Source: Natronosalvus sp042663485 (GTDB taxonomy: Archaea > Halobacteriota > Halobacteria > Halobacteriales > Natrialbaceae). Taken from it: a stretch of 64,000 nucleotides of DNA. Positions 9,031 to 17,529 of this stretch are shown here, piece by piece. The notes under the pieces were generated by a model. That model was not told the DNA's origin. It worked only from the letters and a program-made list of their open reading frames with translations, and ran no database searches. Positions within the stretch are counted from its first letter, which is position 1; each line of letters opens with the position of its first letter. Location of the stretch: the NCBI GenBank assembly GCA_042663485.1, contig JBHTAF010000003.1. One strand, written 5' to 3'. The position numbers were made by a program, and so were the translations under genes.

Positions 9031-9099
9031 GCTCGAGACGTCGAGTTCTGGAAAGGAGAGTGTTGCGTCGGCGGGGTTTCGAGGGGGCCGACAGTTGCA

Positions 9100-9175
9100 G
9101 GACTCGAGGGTACTGGCCGGGTTCGAGGCTACCAGCAGGACACGACGGTATCGGCAGGCCTCGAGGCTACCGGCC
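9100..9175. repeat. Degenerate CTCGAGGnTACnGGCC repeats
   Basis: Three imperfect copies of a 14-16-nt unit (CTCGAGGGTACTGGCC, TTCGAGGCTACCAGCA, CTCGAGGCTACCGGCC) lie between gvpO and the CHY zinc-finger gene. They would encode an implausible N-terminal extension of the CHY protein, so they are more likely non-coding. Confidence 0.4.
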
Positions 9176-9201
9176 AAACACCAGACGTGTAGGCCGTCCG
9201 C

Positions 9202-9777
9202 TCACTCGAACGCGACCGTGTCGCCGCGACGGAACCGGTCGAGGCGTTGGTAGCCCTGAATCGCGCCGTCCGAGTCGAGGGTGAGTTCGTACCGCCCCAG
9301 GATGTCCTGGGTGTCGGGCACCGCTCGTCGCTCGATCACGTCGACGACCGCCACCCAGCCCTCGTCGGTTGGCGAAATTTCGCTAATCGTATCGAGGGGG
9401 TGGCCGATGATCGAATCGGCAGCGCGCTCGATTCGCCGTCGGATCGCGAGGAATCCCTCGAGCTGGTCGTCGTCCGTTTCGGCCTCGATGTCGACGTCGT
9501 CGGTGTCGACCGCGTCTGGGTCTGTGGTTTCCTGTTGGTTCATCTGTGAGTCCTCGCTGGTATCGCCGGTTTCGTCGGTTTCGTCGGTGTCCTCCGTAGC
9601 CGACCCCTCCGTAGCCGACTCGTCGGCGTTCTCGCTCGCCTCCTCCTCGTCGACCGTCTCGTCGTCCGGCCCGTGCTGGTGGCAGAATCCATCCTCCTGG
9701 GCGGGCCGCGAACACCGCTCTCCGGAGGACGTGATCGCCTTACACTGGTCGGTCGACGCGGATTCTGCTTCGGCCAT
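9202..9777 (-). CDS. gvpO: Gas vesicle protein GvpO with N-terminal zinc-knuckle-like segment
   Basis: GvpO is required for gas-vesicle formation in Halobacterium and is encoded after gvpN. The C-terminal 85 residues match it well: GWVAVVDVIERRAVPDTQ, then DILGRYELTLD, and the ending YRR/FRRGD. The first 40 residues add a Cys/His pattern (CKAITSSGERC, then CHQHG) like a small zinc-binding motif, followed by a roughly 60-residue linker almost wholly of Glu, Asp, Thr and Ser. At 191 residues it is clearly longer than the classic GvpO of about 120 residues. Order gvpA-gvpN-gvpO is as in known clusters, but no other gvp gene follows. Start: ATG at 9777, 62 bp after gvpN. Confidence 0.88.
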   Translation of the reverse strand: MAEAESASTDQCKAITSSGERCSRPAQEDGFCHQHGPDDETVDEEEASENADESATEGSATEDTDETDETGDTSEDSQMNQQETTDPDAVDTDDVDIEAETDDDQLEGFLAIRRRIERAADSIIGHPLDTISEISPTDEGWVAVVDVIERRAVPDTQDILGRYELTLDSDGAIQGYQRLDRFRRGDTVAFE

Positions 9778-9839
9778 AGGTTTTCTTTCGTCGTCGAGCG
9801 AGTTAGTGGTTGGTGTACGTTGGGTAGTGGGTGCGTCGA

Positions 9840-10889
9840 TCAGATGACGTCCGCGACGCGGTCCTCGAGGGTGGCGACGTCCGACCCGTCCTCGCGACCG
9901 GCGAACTTGGGCGCCAGGACGTCGGTGAAGACCGTCACGAGTACCTCGTCGTCGACGGCGTCGTCGTTCCCGGAGCCGAAGACCGCGAGCCCCTTCGCCG
10001 CCGTGATGGCGACGCGGGTCCCAACGACCACGTCGAGTTCCTCGCGAAGCGCACGCGTCGCGTCGACGACCCGCTCGATCTGGTCGTCCGGCAAGTCAAC
10101 GTGCGCAGCGACGATCTCGCGCTCGGTCTCGGCGTCGTAGTAGTCGACGTGGACGCCGACCATTCGATCCAGCAGGGCGTCCTGCGGTTCGTGGACGCCC
10201 GCGTACTCGGCCGTGTTCGAGGTGAGGATCGCCCGGAACTCCGGATGGACGTCGATCTTTCGATCGTCGCCACGTTTTCCCGGACGCTCGAGGACACCCT
10301 CCTCGAAGACCGACAGCAGGACGTTGTGGGCGAGCGGGTCGCTCCGGGAGAACTCGTTGTAGACGAGCGTCGCGCCCTCGCGGGCGGCCACCGAGAGCGG
10401 GTTGTCGACCCACCGCTCGCGCACGACCTCGGTCCGTTTGTGGACCCCACTGACGTACTGGTCGTCCTCGACGTAGCTCTCGCCACCGGCGTGCTCGCCA
10501 ACGAGGGTACCCGTGTCGACCGCCTGGTCGCCGTCGATCCAGACGACCGGACGACCGCGTTCGGCCGCCGCCGAGAGCGCCAGCGCGGTCTTCCCGCAAC
10601 CGGTCGGCCCGACGACGTGGACTGGCTGGTCGGCTTCGAGCCAGCGCCCGATCCGGGTCGTCAGTTCCTCGACGGCGTCGGTCGAGACGAACGGTTCCGG
10701 TGCCGCCGACTGGGGCGAGCGAAGGACGTCGGTGCTGGCGTCGGCTGTACCAGTGGCGCCGCTCCCGTTACCCTTTTCCTTCGCTGCCCGACGACGTTGT
10801 TTTTCTGCCTTCCGTCGCTCCTTGACAGATCGGTCGCTCCTGATCTTCCGTCCGCGAACCTTTCGCTTGCGTCCGGAGTCCGAGCCCAT
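9840..10889 (-). CDS. gvpN: Gas vesicle protein GvpN (AAA+/MoxR-like ATPase)
   Basis: An ATPase that assists enlargement of gas vesicles. The 349-residue protein starts with a very basic tail (Arg/Lys-rich, residues 8-38), then the ATPase core: Walker A GPTGCGKT at 94-101, PVVWIDGDQAVDTGTLVG, Walker B-region ATLVYNEFSR, sensor ILTSNTAEYAG and the arginine-finger region QDALLDRMVGVHVDYYD. These match haloarchaeal GvpN closely. The start lies 9 bp after the gvpA stop, so the two genes are one transcript; gvpC, which sits between them in Halobacterium, is missing. The C-terminal 90 residues form a helical lid-like domain ending in an acidic segment. Confidence 0.93.
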   Translation of the reverse strand: MGSDSGRKRKVRGRKIRSDRSVKERRKAEKQRRRAAKEKGNGSGATGTADASTDVLRSPQSAAPEPFVSTDAVEELTTRIGRWLEADQPVHVVGPTGCGKTALALSAAAERGRPVVWIDGDQAVDTGTLVGEHAGGESYVEDDQYVSGVHKRTEVVRERWVDNPLSVAAREGATLVYNEFSRSDPLAHNVLLSVFEEGVLERPGKRGDDRKIDVHPEFRAILTSNTAEYAGVHEPQDALLDRMVGVHVDYYDAETEREIVAAHVDLPDDQIERVVDATRALREELDVVVGTRVAITAAKGLAVFGSGNDDAVDDEVLVTVFTDVLAPKFAGREDGSDVATLEDRVADVI

Positions 10890-10898
10890 TCGTGGTGA

Positions 10899-11186
10899 TC
10901 ACTCGGCCGCCGACTTCGGCGACGATTCAGGTCGCTGCTCGATCTCGAGTTCCTCGAGGTCCTCGAGATCGCCCTCGGAACTTGCCCGCTCTATCTTCGA
11001 TATTTCCTCCGCATAATGGAGGAACGTGTCGACCGAGGCGACGACCACGCGGGCTTCGACGGTCAGGAGTTCGATCCCGACGACCGAGACGCGCGCCCAG
11101 ATGTCGATGACGACGCCTTTGTCGAGGATTCGGTCGAGTACTTCGGCGAGACTTGAGGAGTCGGGTCTGCGTTGTGGTGCTGCCAT
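10899..11186 (-). CDS. gvpA: Gas vesicle structural protein GvpA
   Basis: The small hydrophobic protein that builds the gas-vesicle wall. The ATG at 11186 gives 95 residues; the frame runs open upstream to 11285, but homology to GvpA begins here. Residues 9-67 contain the whole conserved core (SSLAEVLDRILDKGVVIDIW, ARVSVVGIELLTVEARVVVA, SVDTFLHYAEEISKIE), nearly identical to Halobacterium GvpA. Compared with the roughly 76-residue classic protein it has three or four extra residues at the N-terminus (QRRP) and a longer acidic C-terminal tail (from Ser72 to the end). It is the first gene of the gvpA-gvpN-gvpO unit. Confidence 0.95.
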   Translation of the reverse strand: MAAPQRRPDSSSLAEVLDRILDKGVVIDIWARVSVVGIELLTVEARVVVASVDTFLHYAEEISKIERASSEGDLEDLEELEIEQRPESSPKSAAE

Positions 11187-11188
11187 AC

Positions 11189-11204
11189 TGTATCTACGTA
11201 TACA
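11189..11204. promoter_or_regulatory. Inverted repeat TGTAT-N6-ATACA just before gvpA
   Basis: TGTAT (11189-11193) and ATACA (11200-11204) form a palindrome that ends 3 nt before the gvpA ATG. It may be an operator or part of the core promoter region of the gas-vesicle genes; no typical TATA box at 25-30 nt is obvious. Confidence 0.35.
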
Positions 11205-11269
11205 CTGGATGCGGGTTGACGACTTGGATTGCACCTGCAAGCTACCCTCGTCCTGGCCGAAACCGGGAG

Positions 11270-14113
11270 CTACCGGTAGGCCCACTCGAGCAACCGCGCG
11301 TAGACTTGATCGGACTCGAGCGCCGCTGGATCACCGACCAGAACGAGTGCCCGTTTGGGTCGGGTGAGCGCGACGTTTATCCGCCGGTAGTCCTCGAAGA
11401 TCGGCCCCTCGAGGTCGCCGGTCGCCGTAAACGAGATGACGATCACCTCCTCGCTCGAGCCCTGGAATCGGTCGACGGTGTCGACAGTGACGTCGCCCGG
11501 GACCGCGTTCGAGATGGTCGCAACCTGTGCTCGGAAGGGCGCGATGACGCCGATCTGGCTTCGGTCGACTCCCGCCCGCTCGTAGGTCTCGATCAACTGG
11601 GCGATACGGTCGGCCTCGACGGCGTCCGTGTATTGCTCACCGTCACCCTCGACCGGGACGAACGCGACGGGGTCGCGGAGGGATTCGGGAAGAGCGTCGC
11701 GGGAGACACCCTCGAGGTCGTCGAGGGCCCGGCCGGCCACCTCGGGCGTCGCTGGGCGAAGTTCCCCGTCGTAGAATTCTCGCGAGGCGAACGACTGGAT
11801 GCGCTGGTTCATCCGGTACTGGCGGTCGAGCATCACGCCGGCGTCGGGGTGGAGGTCGACGAGGCGCTCGAACAGCGAGGTCGAGAGGTCGTTCTCTGCA
11901 CGCACGACCGGCGGGAGTTGCTCGTGATCGCCGACCAGAACGAACCGGTCGGCGAGTTCGATGGCGGCGTAGGTGCCCGGTTCGGTGAGCTGGGCCGCCT
12001 CGTCGACCAGCGCCACGTCGAACGACTGCTCGGCCATGATCCGGGAACCGCACGAGGCCGTCGTCGCCGCGACCACTCGTGCGCTCTGGAGTTCCTCGAG
12101 CCGTTTCTCGGGGTGGCCCGACCGCTCGAGGCGGTAGCGCTGCATGTCCTCGCGGACTCCGCTCTCGCTGCCGACCCGGACGACGGAGTCGGGGTCGATT
12201 CCGGCCTCGTCGAACGATTCGAGGACGGCCTCGAGTGCGTTGTCCACGGCGCGGTTGGTAAAGGCCGACAGGAGGACGCGCTCGCCGCGCTCGACCATCT
12301 CGGTAATCGCGCGAGCGATGGTGTAGGTCTTCCCGGTCCCCGGCGGGCCGTGGATCAGCGCACAGTCCCGGGCGCCGACGGCCTTTCGCACCGCCTCGTC
12401 CTGTGCAGTGTTGTTATCGACGAACGTCTCCTCGAGGTCGTCGAACTCCGGCTGGACGCGACCGAAGAGGACGTCCTTTCGCCGCTGGTCGCCCTTCAGC
12501 AGGGCGTCGTGCAGGGCCGTCAGCAATCGATCGGTCGTGAGTTCGGAGGGGTAGATGTCCAGCCGAGTCACCTCGACGGGTTCGTCGGCGGTCAGGACGA
12601 CCTCCTCGTCCAGCCGTTCGATGCGGGCGAGTTCGGCCTCCCCCCGAACGGGATGACCGTCGCTCGCGAGCACCAGGTCGCCCTCGCGGATCTTCGAGGT
12701 CGCCGGGGAGCGCTGGCGTGCGCGCAACTCCCAGCGCCCGCCCTCGAGTTCGCGCATGCCGTCGAACTCGAGGTCGATGATCGCCCGGTCGTCGTCGGCG
12801 CGTTCCTCGGCGGTCTGTTCCCAGAGCTTGGCGTACTCCCGGTGGACCTCGCGGCGCTCCTCCTCGATGGCGTGGTAGAAGCGATCGAAGTGCTCGAGTT
12901 CCTCGTCGGGGAGCGCCTGGCCGATGGACCCGGCCTTCGACTCCTGGTCCAGGCGCCCGGAGACGACCATGCAGGTGTCGCGCTCGAAGCAGTACTCACA
13001 CTTCGCGTCCGCTTCCTTTCCGGTCGGGATCGACCCCGACATCTCCATCGCCGCGATCTCGTTTCGCAGGCGGACGACATACTTCAGGAGTCCGGCCCCC
13101 ATCGAGAAGTCTTTCGCGGGCGTGAGGTCGCCGGTCTCCTCATCGCGCTCGAGTGCGGAGTTCTTGGTGTAGAGCAGGGTTCCGGTATCGACGGGGTCGG
13201 CGTGTTCCTCGAGCAGGAGGGCGTAGCAGGCCGCCTGCACCTTGTCCTTGAACCGGGGTTCCTTCCGGAGGTTCTTTCCGGTCTTGAGTTCGACGGGCGC
13301 CCCGCGGCGGATGGCGTCGGCCCGCCCGCGGATGCCGAAGGTCTCGCTGATGAGCAACTGCTCGGAGCGCCACTCGTTTGCTTCGGGGGCGAACGATTGA
13401 GACGAGTTGTCGACAGTAGCCGACCCGTCTTCGGTGGCAGCGGCCACCCCATCTTCGGCGGCAGCGGCCACCCCATCCCCACCCGTAAGCCGACCCTGCT
13501 CGAGCCATCCCTCGATGGCCGCGGCGTTCTTCCGGACGTCCTCCTCGACTGTTGCAGGCGACTCGCCGAGCAGGCCCAGTTCGAGACCGCGGTCGTCGAT
13601 CCGCTCGTCGATGGCGGCCTCGAGGTCGCGACCACGGAGCAGGTCGCCGAAGACCTCGTGGACGATGGTCCCCTTGACCACGGGATAGTTGAGCGGAACG
13701 CCCGAGAGCTTGTTCAGGTAGTACAGGCGCGGGCACTCGACCCAGTTGCGAATAGCCGTCACGTTCACGAGGAAGCTCGGTTCGACGACGACATAGGACT
13801 CCTTCGTCGTCGAGTACTGCGTCTCGCCCTGGTACTCCCGCTCCTCGGCGTTCGTGACCAGTAGTTCCATTCCCGGCTCGAGGCGTTCGGCGGATTCGGT
13901 CCACTTGCCCCAGCAGGTGACCGTGGCCGTGTCCGCGTCCGTGTCCGATTCCGAGTCCCGGTTCGACCCCGTACTAGCCGCTGCCTCCGAACCCGTCGCC
14001 TCGCCCTCGAACGACTCCACGCGAACGGGCACCTCCGCGAGTTCGCTCTCGCCGTAACTCGTCGACACCGTTCGGATCGACACCTCGCCGGCGACGGTTC
14101 CGCGTACGTTCAC
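11270..14113 (-). CDS. Dna2-like fusion of Cas4-type nuclease and superfamily I helicase
   Basis: A large DNA-processing enzyme of about 947 residues. The N-terminal half carries a PD-(D/E)XK nuclease related to Cas4/RecB: WVECPRLYYLNK near residue 122, PVELKTGKNL with the catalytic Glu-x-Lys, and iron-sulphur cysteines in CEYCFERDTC near 370-380. The C-terminal half is an SF1B helicase: Walker A GPPGTGKT near 588, AFTNRAVDNA, Walker B region VDEAAQLTEP, GDHEQLPPVV, RQYRMNQRI, DRFQGSSEEVI and VALTRPKRALVLVGD. This is the Dna2 order, so a role in flap processing or end resection is likely. The frame is open upstream to 14320 but without homology-like sequence; the GTG at 14113 gives a natural start. 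A gap of about 80 bp separates it from gvpA. Confidence 0.92.
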   Translation of the reverse strand: MNVRGTVAGEVSIRTVSTSYGESELAEVPVRVESFEGEATGSEAAASTGSNRDSESDTDADTATVTCWGKWTESAERLEPGMELLVTNAEEREYQGETQYSTTKESYVVVEPSFLVNVTAIRNWVECPRLYYLNKLSGVPLNYPVVKGTIVHEVFGDLLRGRDLEAAIDERIDDRGLELGLLGESPATVEEDVRKNAAAIEGWLEQGRLTGGDGVAAAAEDGVAAATEDGSATVDNSSQSFAPEANEWRSEQLLISETFGIRGRADAIRRGAPVELKTGKNLRKEPRFKDKVQAACYALLLEEHADPVDTGTLLYTKNSALERDEETGDLTPAKDFSMGAGLLKYVVRLRNEIAAMEMSGSIPTGKEADAKCEYCFERDTCMVVSGRLDQESKAGSIGQALPDEELEHFDRFYHAIEEERREVHREYAKLWEQTAEERADDDRAIIDLEFDGMRELEGGRWELRARQRSPATSKIREGDLVLASDGHPVRGEAELARIERLDEEVVLTADEPVEVTRLDIYPSELTTDRLLTALHDALLKGDQRRKDVLFGRVQPEFDDLEETFVDNNTAQDEAVRKAVGARDCALIHGPPGTGKTYTIARAITEMVERGERVLLSAFTNRAVDNALEAVLESFDEAGIDPDSVVRVGSESGVREDMQRYRLERSGHPEKRLEELQSARVVAATTASCGSRIMAEQSFDVALVDEAAQLTEPGTYAAIELADRFVLVGDHEQLPPVVRAENDLSTSLFERLVDLHPDAGVMLDRQYRMNQRIQSFASREFYDGELRPATPEVAGRALDDLEGVSRDALPESLRDPVAFVPVEGDGEQYTDAVEADRIAQLIETYERAGVDRSQIGVIAPFRAQVATISNAVPGDVTVDTVDRFQGSSEEVIVISFTATGDLEGPIFEDYRRINVALTRPKRALVLVGDPAALESDQVYARLLEWAYR

Positions 14114-14318
14114 GGCTATTCTGACGGACCCGAGAGGGAAAAACGCTATCGGTCGCTCTCGCGTCGCTCCCACGGATCGTTTCTGGCCCGGAAACACCGT
14201 ATTACCGGAGTAGTTGCCCACAGAAGGCCGTAACGGTAGAACGGGCTTTTGTCGATCCTCGCCGACCGACGAGACCGTGAGACAGTCGAACCGACGAGCG
14301 CCCACCCCGCTCGAGATC

Positions 14319-14789
14319 ATGGCCGATCGCCACGCCGAATCGACCGGGAGTCACCGAACCATGGAGCGTGACCCGCACGACGAGTCGACCCAAATCGCGA
14401 ACGAAGAGCGGCGGAAACAGACGCCGATTCTCAGCGCGATCATCGCCGGACTGGGCCTCTGGGTCGCGCTCTCGGGACTCCTCCTCGACGTGGGAGCGAC
14501 GTCGACCGCGGTCACGAACAACCTCCTCGTCGGCCTCGTCATCGCACTCGCGGCCGGATACAACTACTATCGTGTCCGACACGACGTCCCGCTGAGCCCG
14601 GTCGTCGCCTCACTGGTCGCCATCCTCGGCCTCTGGCTGATCGTCGCGGCTCCCGCCCTCGGAATGGTCGGCGCGCTGTTCTGGAGCACGTTCGCCGCCG
14701 GCCTCCTCGTCGTCGGTCTCTCGGGCTGGACCGTCTACACGGCTCGAGAAGCACGATCCGTGACGGGGGAAGCCCGATCGCGGTTCTGA
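14319..14789 (+). CDS. SPW-repeat-like four-helix membrane protein
   Basis: A 156-residue membrane protein: about 45 polar residues, then four hydrophobic helices (ILSAIIAGLGLWVALSGLLL; NNLLVGLVIALAAGYNYY; SPVVASLVAILGLWLIVAAP; FWSTFAAGLLVVGLSGWTVY). The internal two-fold similarity and the aromatic/small-residue pattern resemble the SPW-repeat family of haloarchaea and actinobacteria, whose function is unknown. The ATG at 14319 is used; ATG at 14361 is an alternative. It is divergent from the Dna2-like gene. No operon partner is visible. Confidence 0.75.
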   Translation: MADRHAESTGSHRTMERDPHDESTQIANEERRKQTPILSAIIAGLGLWVALSGLLLDVGATSTAVTNNLLVGLVIALAAGYNYYRVRHDVPLSPVVASLVAILGLWLIVAAPALGMVGALFWSTFAAGLLVVGLSGWTVYTAREARSVTGEARSRF

Positions 14790-14828
14790 GTTCGGGTCAC
14801 GGTTCGAGGGGAGTCCGTTCGATCCACG

Positions 14829-15089
14829 TTACGGCTCGAGGGGGACTCCTTCGAGTTCGAGTTCGAGTCGCCGCCGCCGATGGGTCGCCTCGAGAAAGCC
14901 GGCGGCGACGGCGGCGAATGCGCCCATGACGATTGCGAAGCCGATCACGGGGAGGAGCGGTCCGTGGGTGAGTACCCCGATCGCGAGCTGGGCGAACGCG
15001 AGGACCACCGGTGTGACGACGACGAGCGCGGTTTCGACGGGTGCGGTTCGAAACAGTTCCGTCAACGGGAATGTATCGATGGCGGGCAT
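14829..15089 (-). CDS. Small two-helix membrane protein, function unknown
   Basis: An 86-residue protein with two strong hydrophobic segments (residues about 20-40 and 45-66) separated by THGPLLP, followed by a basic patch HRRRRLELE that should lie in the cytoplasm. I do not recognise the family; many haloarchaea encode similar short membrane proteins. It is convergent with the preceding membrane gene, with 39 bp between the stops. Confidence 0.65.
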   Translation of the reverse strand: MPAIDTFPLTELFRTAPVETALVVVTPVVLAFAQLAIGVLTHGPLLPVIGFAIVMGAFAAVAAGFLEATHRRRRLELELEGVPLEP

Positions 15090-15278
15090 ACGAAATCCGT
15101 TCTTACCGGAGTCCGGAACGGGGGTTTCGTAGCTCTTGTGGTTCTCGAGCGATCCCGAAACCGATCACGAGACGGCGATTCAATCCCGCATTTGTCTGGA
15201 AACGTCGCCTTACGCAGCGGACGGGGCGCAGGTCGCCCCGACCGATACGTATTTTCTTCCCGACGCGTATCCTCGAGT

Positions 15279-15830
15279 ATGCGGATTCGTGACTGGCAGG
15301 ACGTGCTCGAGGACGTCGTCGAACGGGACGTCGACCCCGAGGGCTGGCGCGCGGTCGCCGGCGACCGCGCTCGCGGGGTCGGTAAGGACATGTACCTCGC
15401 CCACCCTCGGGTCGGGCTGTTCGTCCTGAAGACCTATGCGAAAAATCCCTACGAGGTCAGAGGCGTCGGGAGCCGGGTCGCCCGCCGACTGGACGACGAG
15501 ATCGGCTCGTTTCTCCCCAACGAGGAGACGCCCAGCCGGTTCGCCGTCCAGTCCCCGCCGGAGGACGAGGACCACGCCCAGTCGGTTGCCAGACGCCTCG
15601 AGACCGTCGTCCAGACCCACGCTGACGCGCCCACGCGGCCACAGGACATCTTCGACGACGTGATGGGCGCCCTCGAGAGCCCCGCGTTCGGACCGATGGC
15701 CTACGACCAGTACGACCGCCCCGACGAACTCGAGGGGCTGTCCAACGAGTTCGAAGACGCCGAGAAGTTGCTGGATTCCGAACTCGAGGACCTGATCGAA
15801 GAGGACGCGGTCGATCGCGGGTTCATGTAG
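15279..15830 (+). CDS. Conserved haloarchaeal hypothetical protein
   Basis: A 183-residue soluble, acidic protein (MRIRDWQDVLEDVVERDVDP...) that I cannot assign to a known function. It has a central segment LFVLKTYAKNPYEVRGVGSR, a Glu/Asp-rich tail (residues 140-183) and no membrane segment or metal motif. The frame is open far upstream, but the ATG at 15279 follows an AT-rich element (CGTATTTTC, 15248-15256) about 27 nt before it, fitting a leaderless start. Codon use is like the neighbours. Confidence 0.75.
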   Translation: MRIRDWQDVLEDVVERDVDPEGWRAVAGDRARGVGKDMYLAHPRVGLFVLKTYAKNPYEVRGVGSRVARRLDDEIGSFLPNEETPSRFAVQSPPEDEDHAQSVARRLETVVQTHADAPTRPQDIFDDVMGALESPAFGPMAYDQYDRPDELEGLSNEFEDAEKLLDSELEDLIEEDAVDRGFM

Positions 15831-15933
15831 CGAGCGTCGTCGTCATCTATCACGAATGACGTTGGCGAGAACACTCGAGGAGAACGGCTGGCAAGATACT
15901 CGACGAATACACTCGACGAGAGCAACTCGTTCG

Positions 15934-17259
15934 TCAATCGGTCGTCACGGTCTCCTCCGGCCCCCCGTCAACAGGCGCGTCGGCCCACGCCCCGTCCGCG
16001 AGGTCGATCGCCCCGGTCCACTTGCCGACGACCGACGAGACCGCGAGGTCGCCGGTGACGTTGTTCGTCGTCGCGATCCGACCGAGGATCGGATCGACCC
16101 CCGCGACGAAGCCGACGATCTCGAGGGGCAGGCCGAGCGCGTTCAGGATGACGGTGAGCATGATGAGCCCGGCCCCGGGGACGCCGGCCGTCCCGATGCT
16201 GATCAGGATCACCGTAAAGAGGACGAGCACCTGTTCGCCCAGTCCCAGCGAGATGCCAACCATGTTCGCGGCGAAGACGGCCGTAACTGCCTGCCGGATC
16301 GCCGCGCCGTCCATGTTGATCGTCGCCCCGAGGGGCAGCCCGAAGCCGTAGACCGACTCGTCGATCCGCAGGTTCTCCTCGGCGTTCGTGATCGTGACGG
16401 GCAAGGTGGCTGTCGAGGAACGCGTCGTGAACGCCATCAGCATGGCGTCTTTCGCCCCATTGAGGAAGTCAAGCGGCGACTGCCCGAGGATTCCGATCGT
16501 CATCACGCCGAGGTAGGTGACGGTCATGTGGATCACGATCCCCACCGCGATGACGCCCACGAGCGCGCCGAGTTGCACGATCGCCCCGAGTCCCTCGGTC
16601 CCGATCGACGCAGCCATCAGCGCGAAGACGCCGATGACGCCGTACTCCAGGACGCCCCAGATGATCTTGAACAGCGCCTGCGTACCGGCGTCGATGAACG
16701 CGAAGAAGCCGCCGATCGCCCCTTCGACGGACTCGTCGCTCGTGGCCTCGCGGACCGACGTCAGCGCGAGCCCGAAGACGATCACGAAGAAGATCGTCGC
16801 GAGGATGTCGCCCTCCACCATCGCCCCGAGCGGGTTCTCCGGGACGATCCCCAGCAGGACCTCCGTGACCGTCGGCGGCTCGGCCTCTCGAGCCTCGCCA
16901 CCGGTGAACTCCACGGCGGTACCAGGGTCGAACAGGTTCGCGACTGCGAGGCCGATGACGGCCGCGACGGTCGTCGTTGCGATGTAAAGCCCGACCGTGA
17001 GCCCGCCGACTTTACCCAGCCGAGACGGGGTCAGCTTGCGGATCCCGCCGAGCAGCGTGAAGACGATGATCGGGATGATGAGCATCTCGAGGAGACGCAA
17101 GAAGAGATCCCCCAGTGGGCTGAGAACGCCCGCCCGTTCCCCGGCGACGGCGCCGAGGGCGGTGCCGAGGACGAACGCGACGGCGATGCGGTAGATGAGT
17201 GGGACGGATCGATACGTGCTCCACAGGCGCCGGTGGAGCGACGCGCGGGTCTGGCTCAT
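15934..17259 (-). CDS. Dicarboxylate/amino acid:cation symporter (DAACS family)
   Basis: Membrane transporter that takes up C4-dicarboxylates or glutamate/aspartate with sodium or protons. The 441-residue protein has the DAACS layout: hydrophobic helices from residue 20, the loop FLRLLEMLIIPIIVFTLLGG, the serine-rich re-entrant hairpin AFTTRSSTATLPVTI, the motif GATINMDGAAI, and a second hairpin GTAGVPGAGLIMLTVILNALGLP. These are the substrate- and sodium-binding elements of the GltPh-type fold. The length is normal. It is a single gene; the final acidic residues are typical of halophiles. Exact substrate is not determined. Confidence 0.93.
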   Translation of the reverse strand: MSQTRASLHRRLWSTYRSVPLIYRIAVAFVLGTALGAVAGERAGVLSPLGDLFLRLLEMLIIPIIVFTLLGGIRKLTPSRLGKVGGLTVGLYIATTTVAAVIGLAVANLFDPGTAVEFTGGEAREAEPPTVTEVLLGIVPENPLGAMVEGDILATIFFVIVFGLALTSVREATSDESVEGAIGGFFAFIDAGTQALFKIIWGVLEYGVIGVFALMAASIGTEGLGAIVQLGALVGVIAVGIVIHMTVTYLGVMTIGILGQSPLDFLNGAKDAMLMAFTTRSSTATLPVTITNAEENLRIDESVYGFGLPLGATINMDGAAIRQAVTAVFAANMVGISLGLGEQVLVLFTVILISIGTAGVPGAGLIMLTVILNALGLPLEIVGFVAGVDPILGRIATTNNVTGDLAVSSVVGKWTGAIDLADGAWADAPVDGGPEETVTTD

Positions 17260-17490
17260 TGGCTTCGCTTCTAGCTGAGGCCATCAATCGGTGTCGCTGT
17301 CGGTGAGATTCTCCGCCACCTGTGACAGCCAACCGTTTGCGCTACGCTCCTTCGCTTCGCTCAGTCGCTCGGCAAACCGTTGATGAAAAGCACGGCGTCA
17401 CCCCCTCCGGCGCGGCAAAGCCTCGCCTTCGAGGGATTCCTTGGCTCGCTCGCTCACTTTATTCGCTCGCGATGAGTGCACACTCCTCAT

Positions 17491-17500
17491 CTTATACCCC
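17491..17500 (+). promoter_or_regulatory. TATA-like box before the acetyltransferase gene
   Basis: CTTATACCCC lies about 33 nt before the ATG at 17530. Upstream, at 17330-17385, near-inverted copies of CAACCGTTTGC and GCAAACCGTTG flank a CGCTTCGCTC-rich stretch; the 270-bp gap holds no gene. Confidence 0.45.
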
Positions 17501-17529
17501 TCGAGTTCGACGGATACACGAATAGCACA

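Noticed and set aside
9031..9177. N-terminal extension of the CHY zinc-finger protein
   Set aside because: The extension is built from degenerate DNA repeats and lacks protein-family likeness; GTG 9030 is the better start.
11153..13864. A 903-codon ORF on the plus strand
   Set aside because: It lies antisense to the Dna2-like gene, has the unbalanced Arg/Gly/Val composition of GC-rich shadow frames, and no family pattern.
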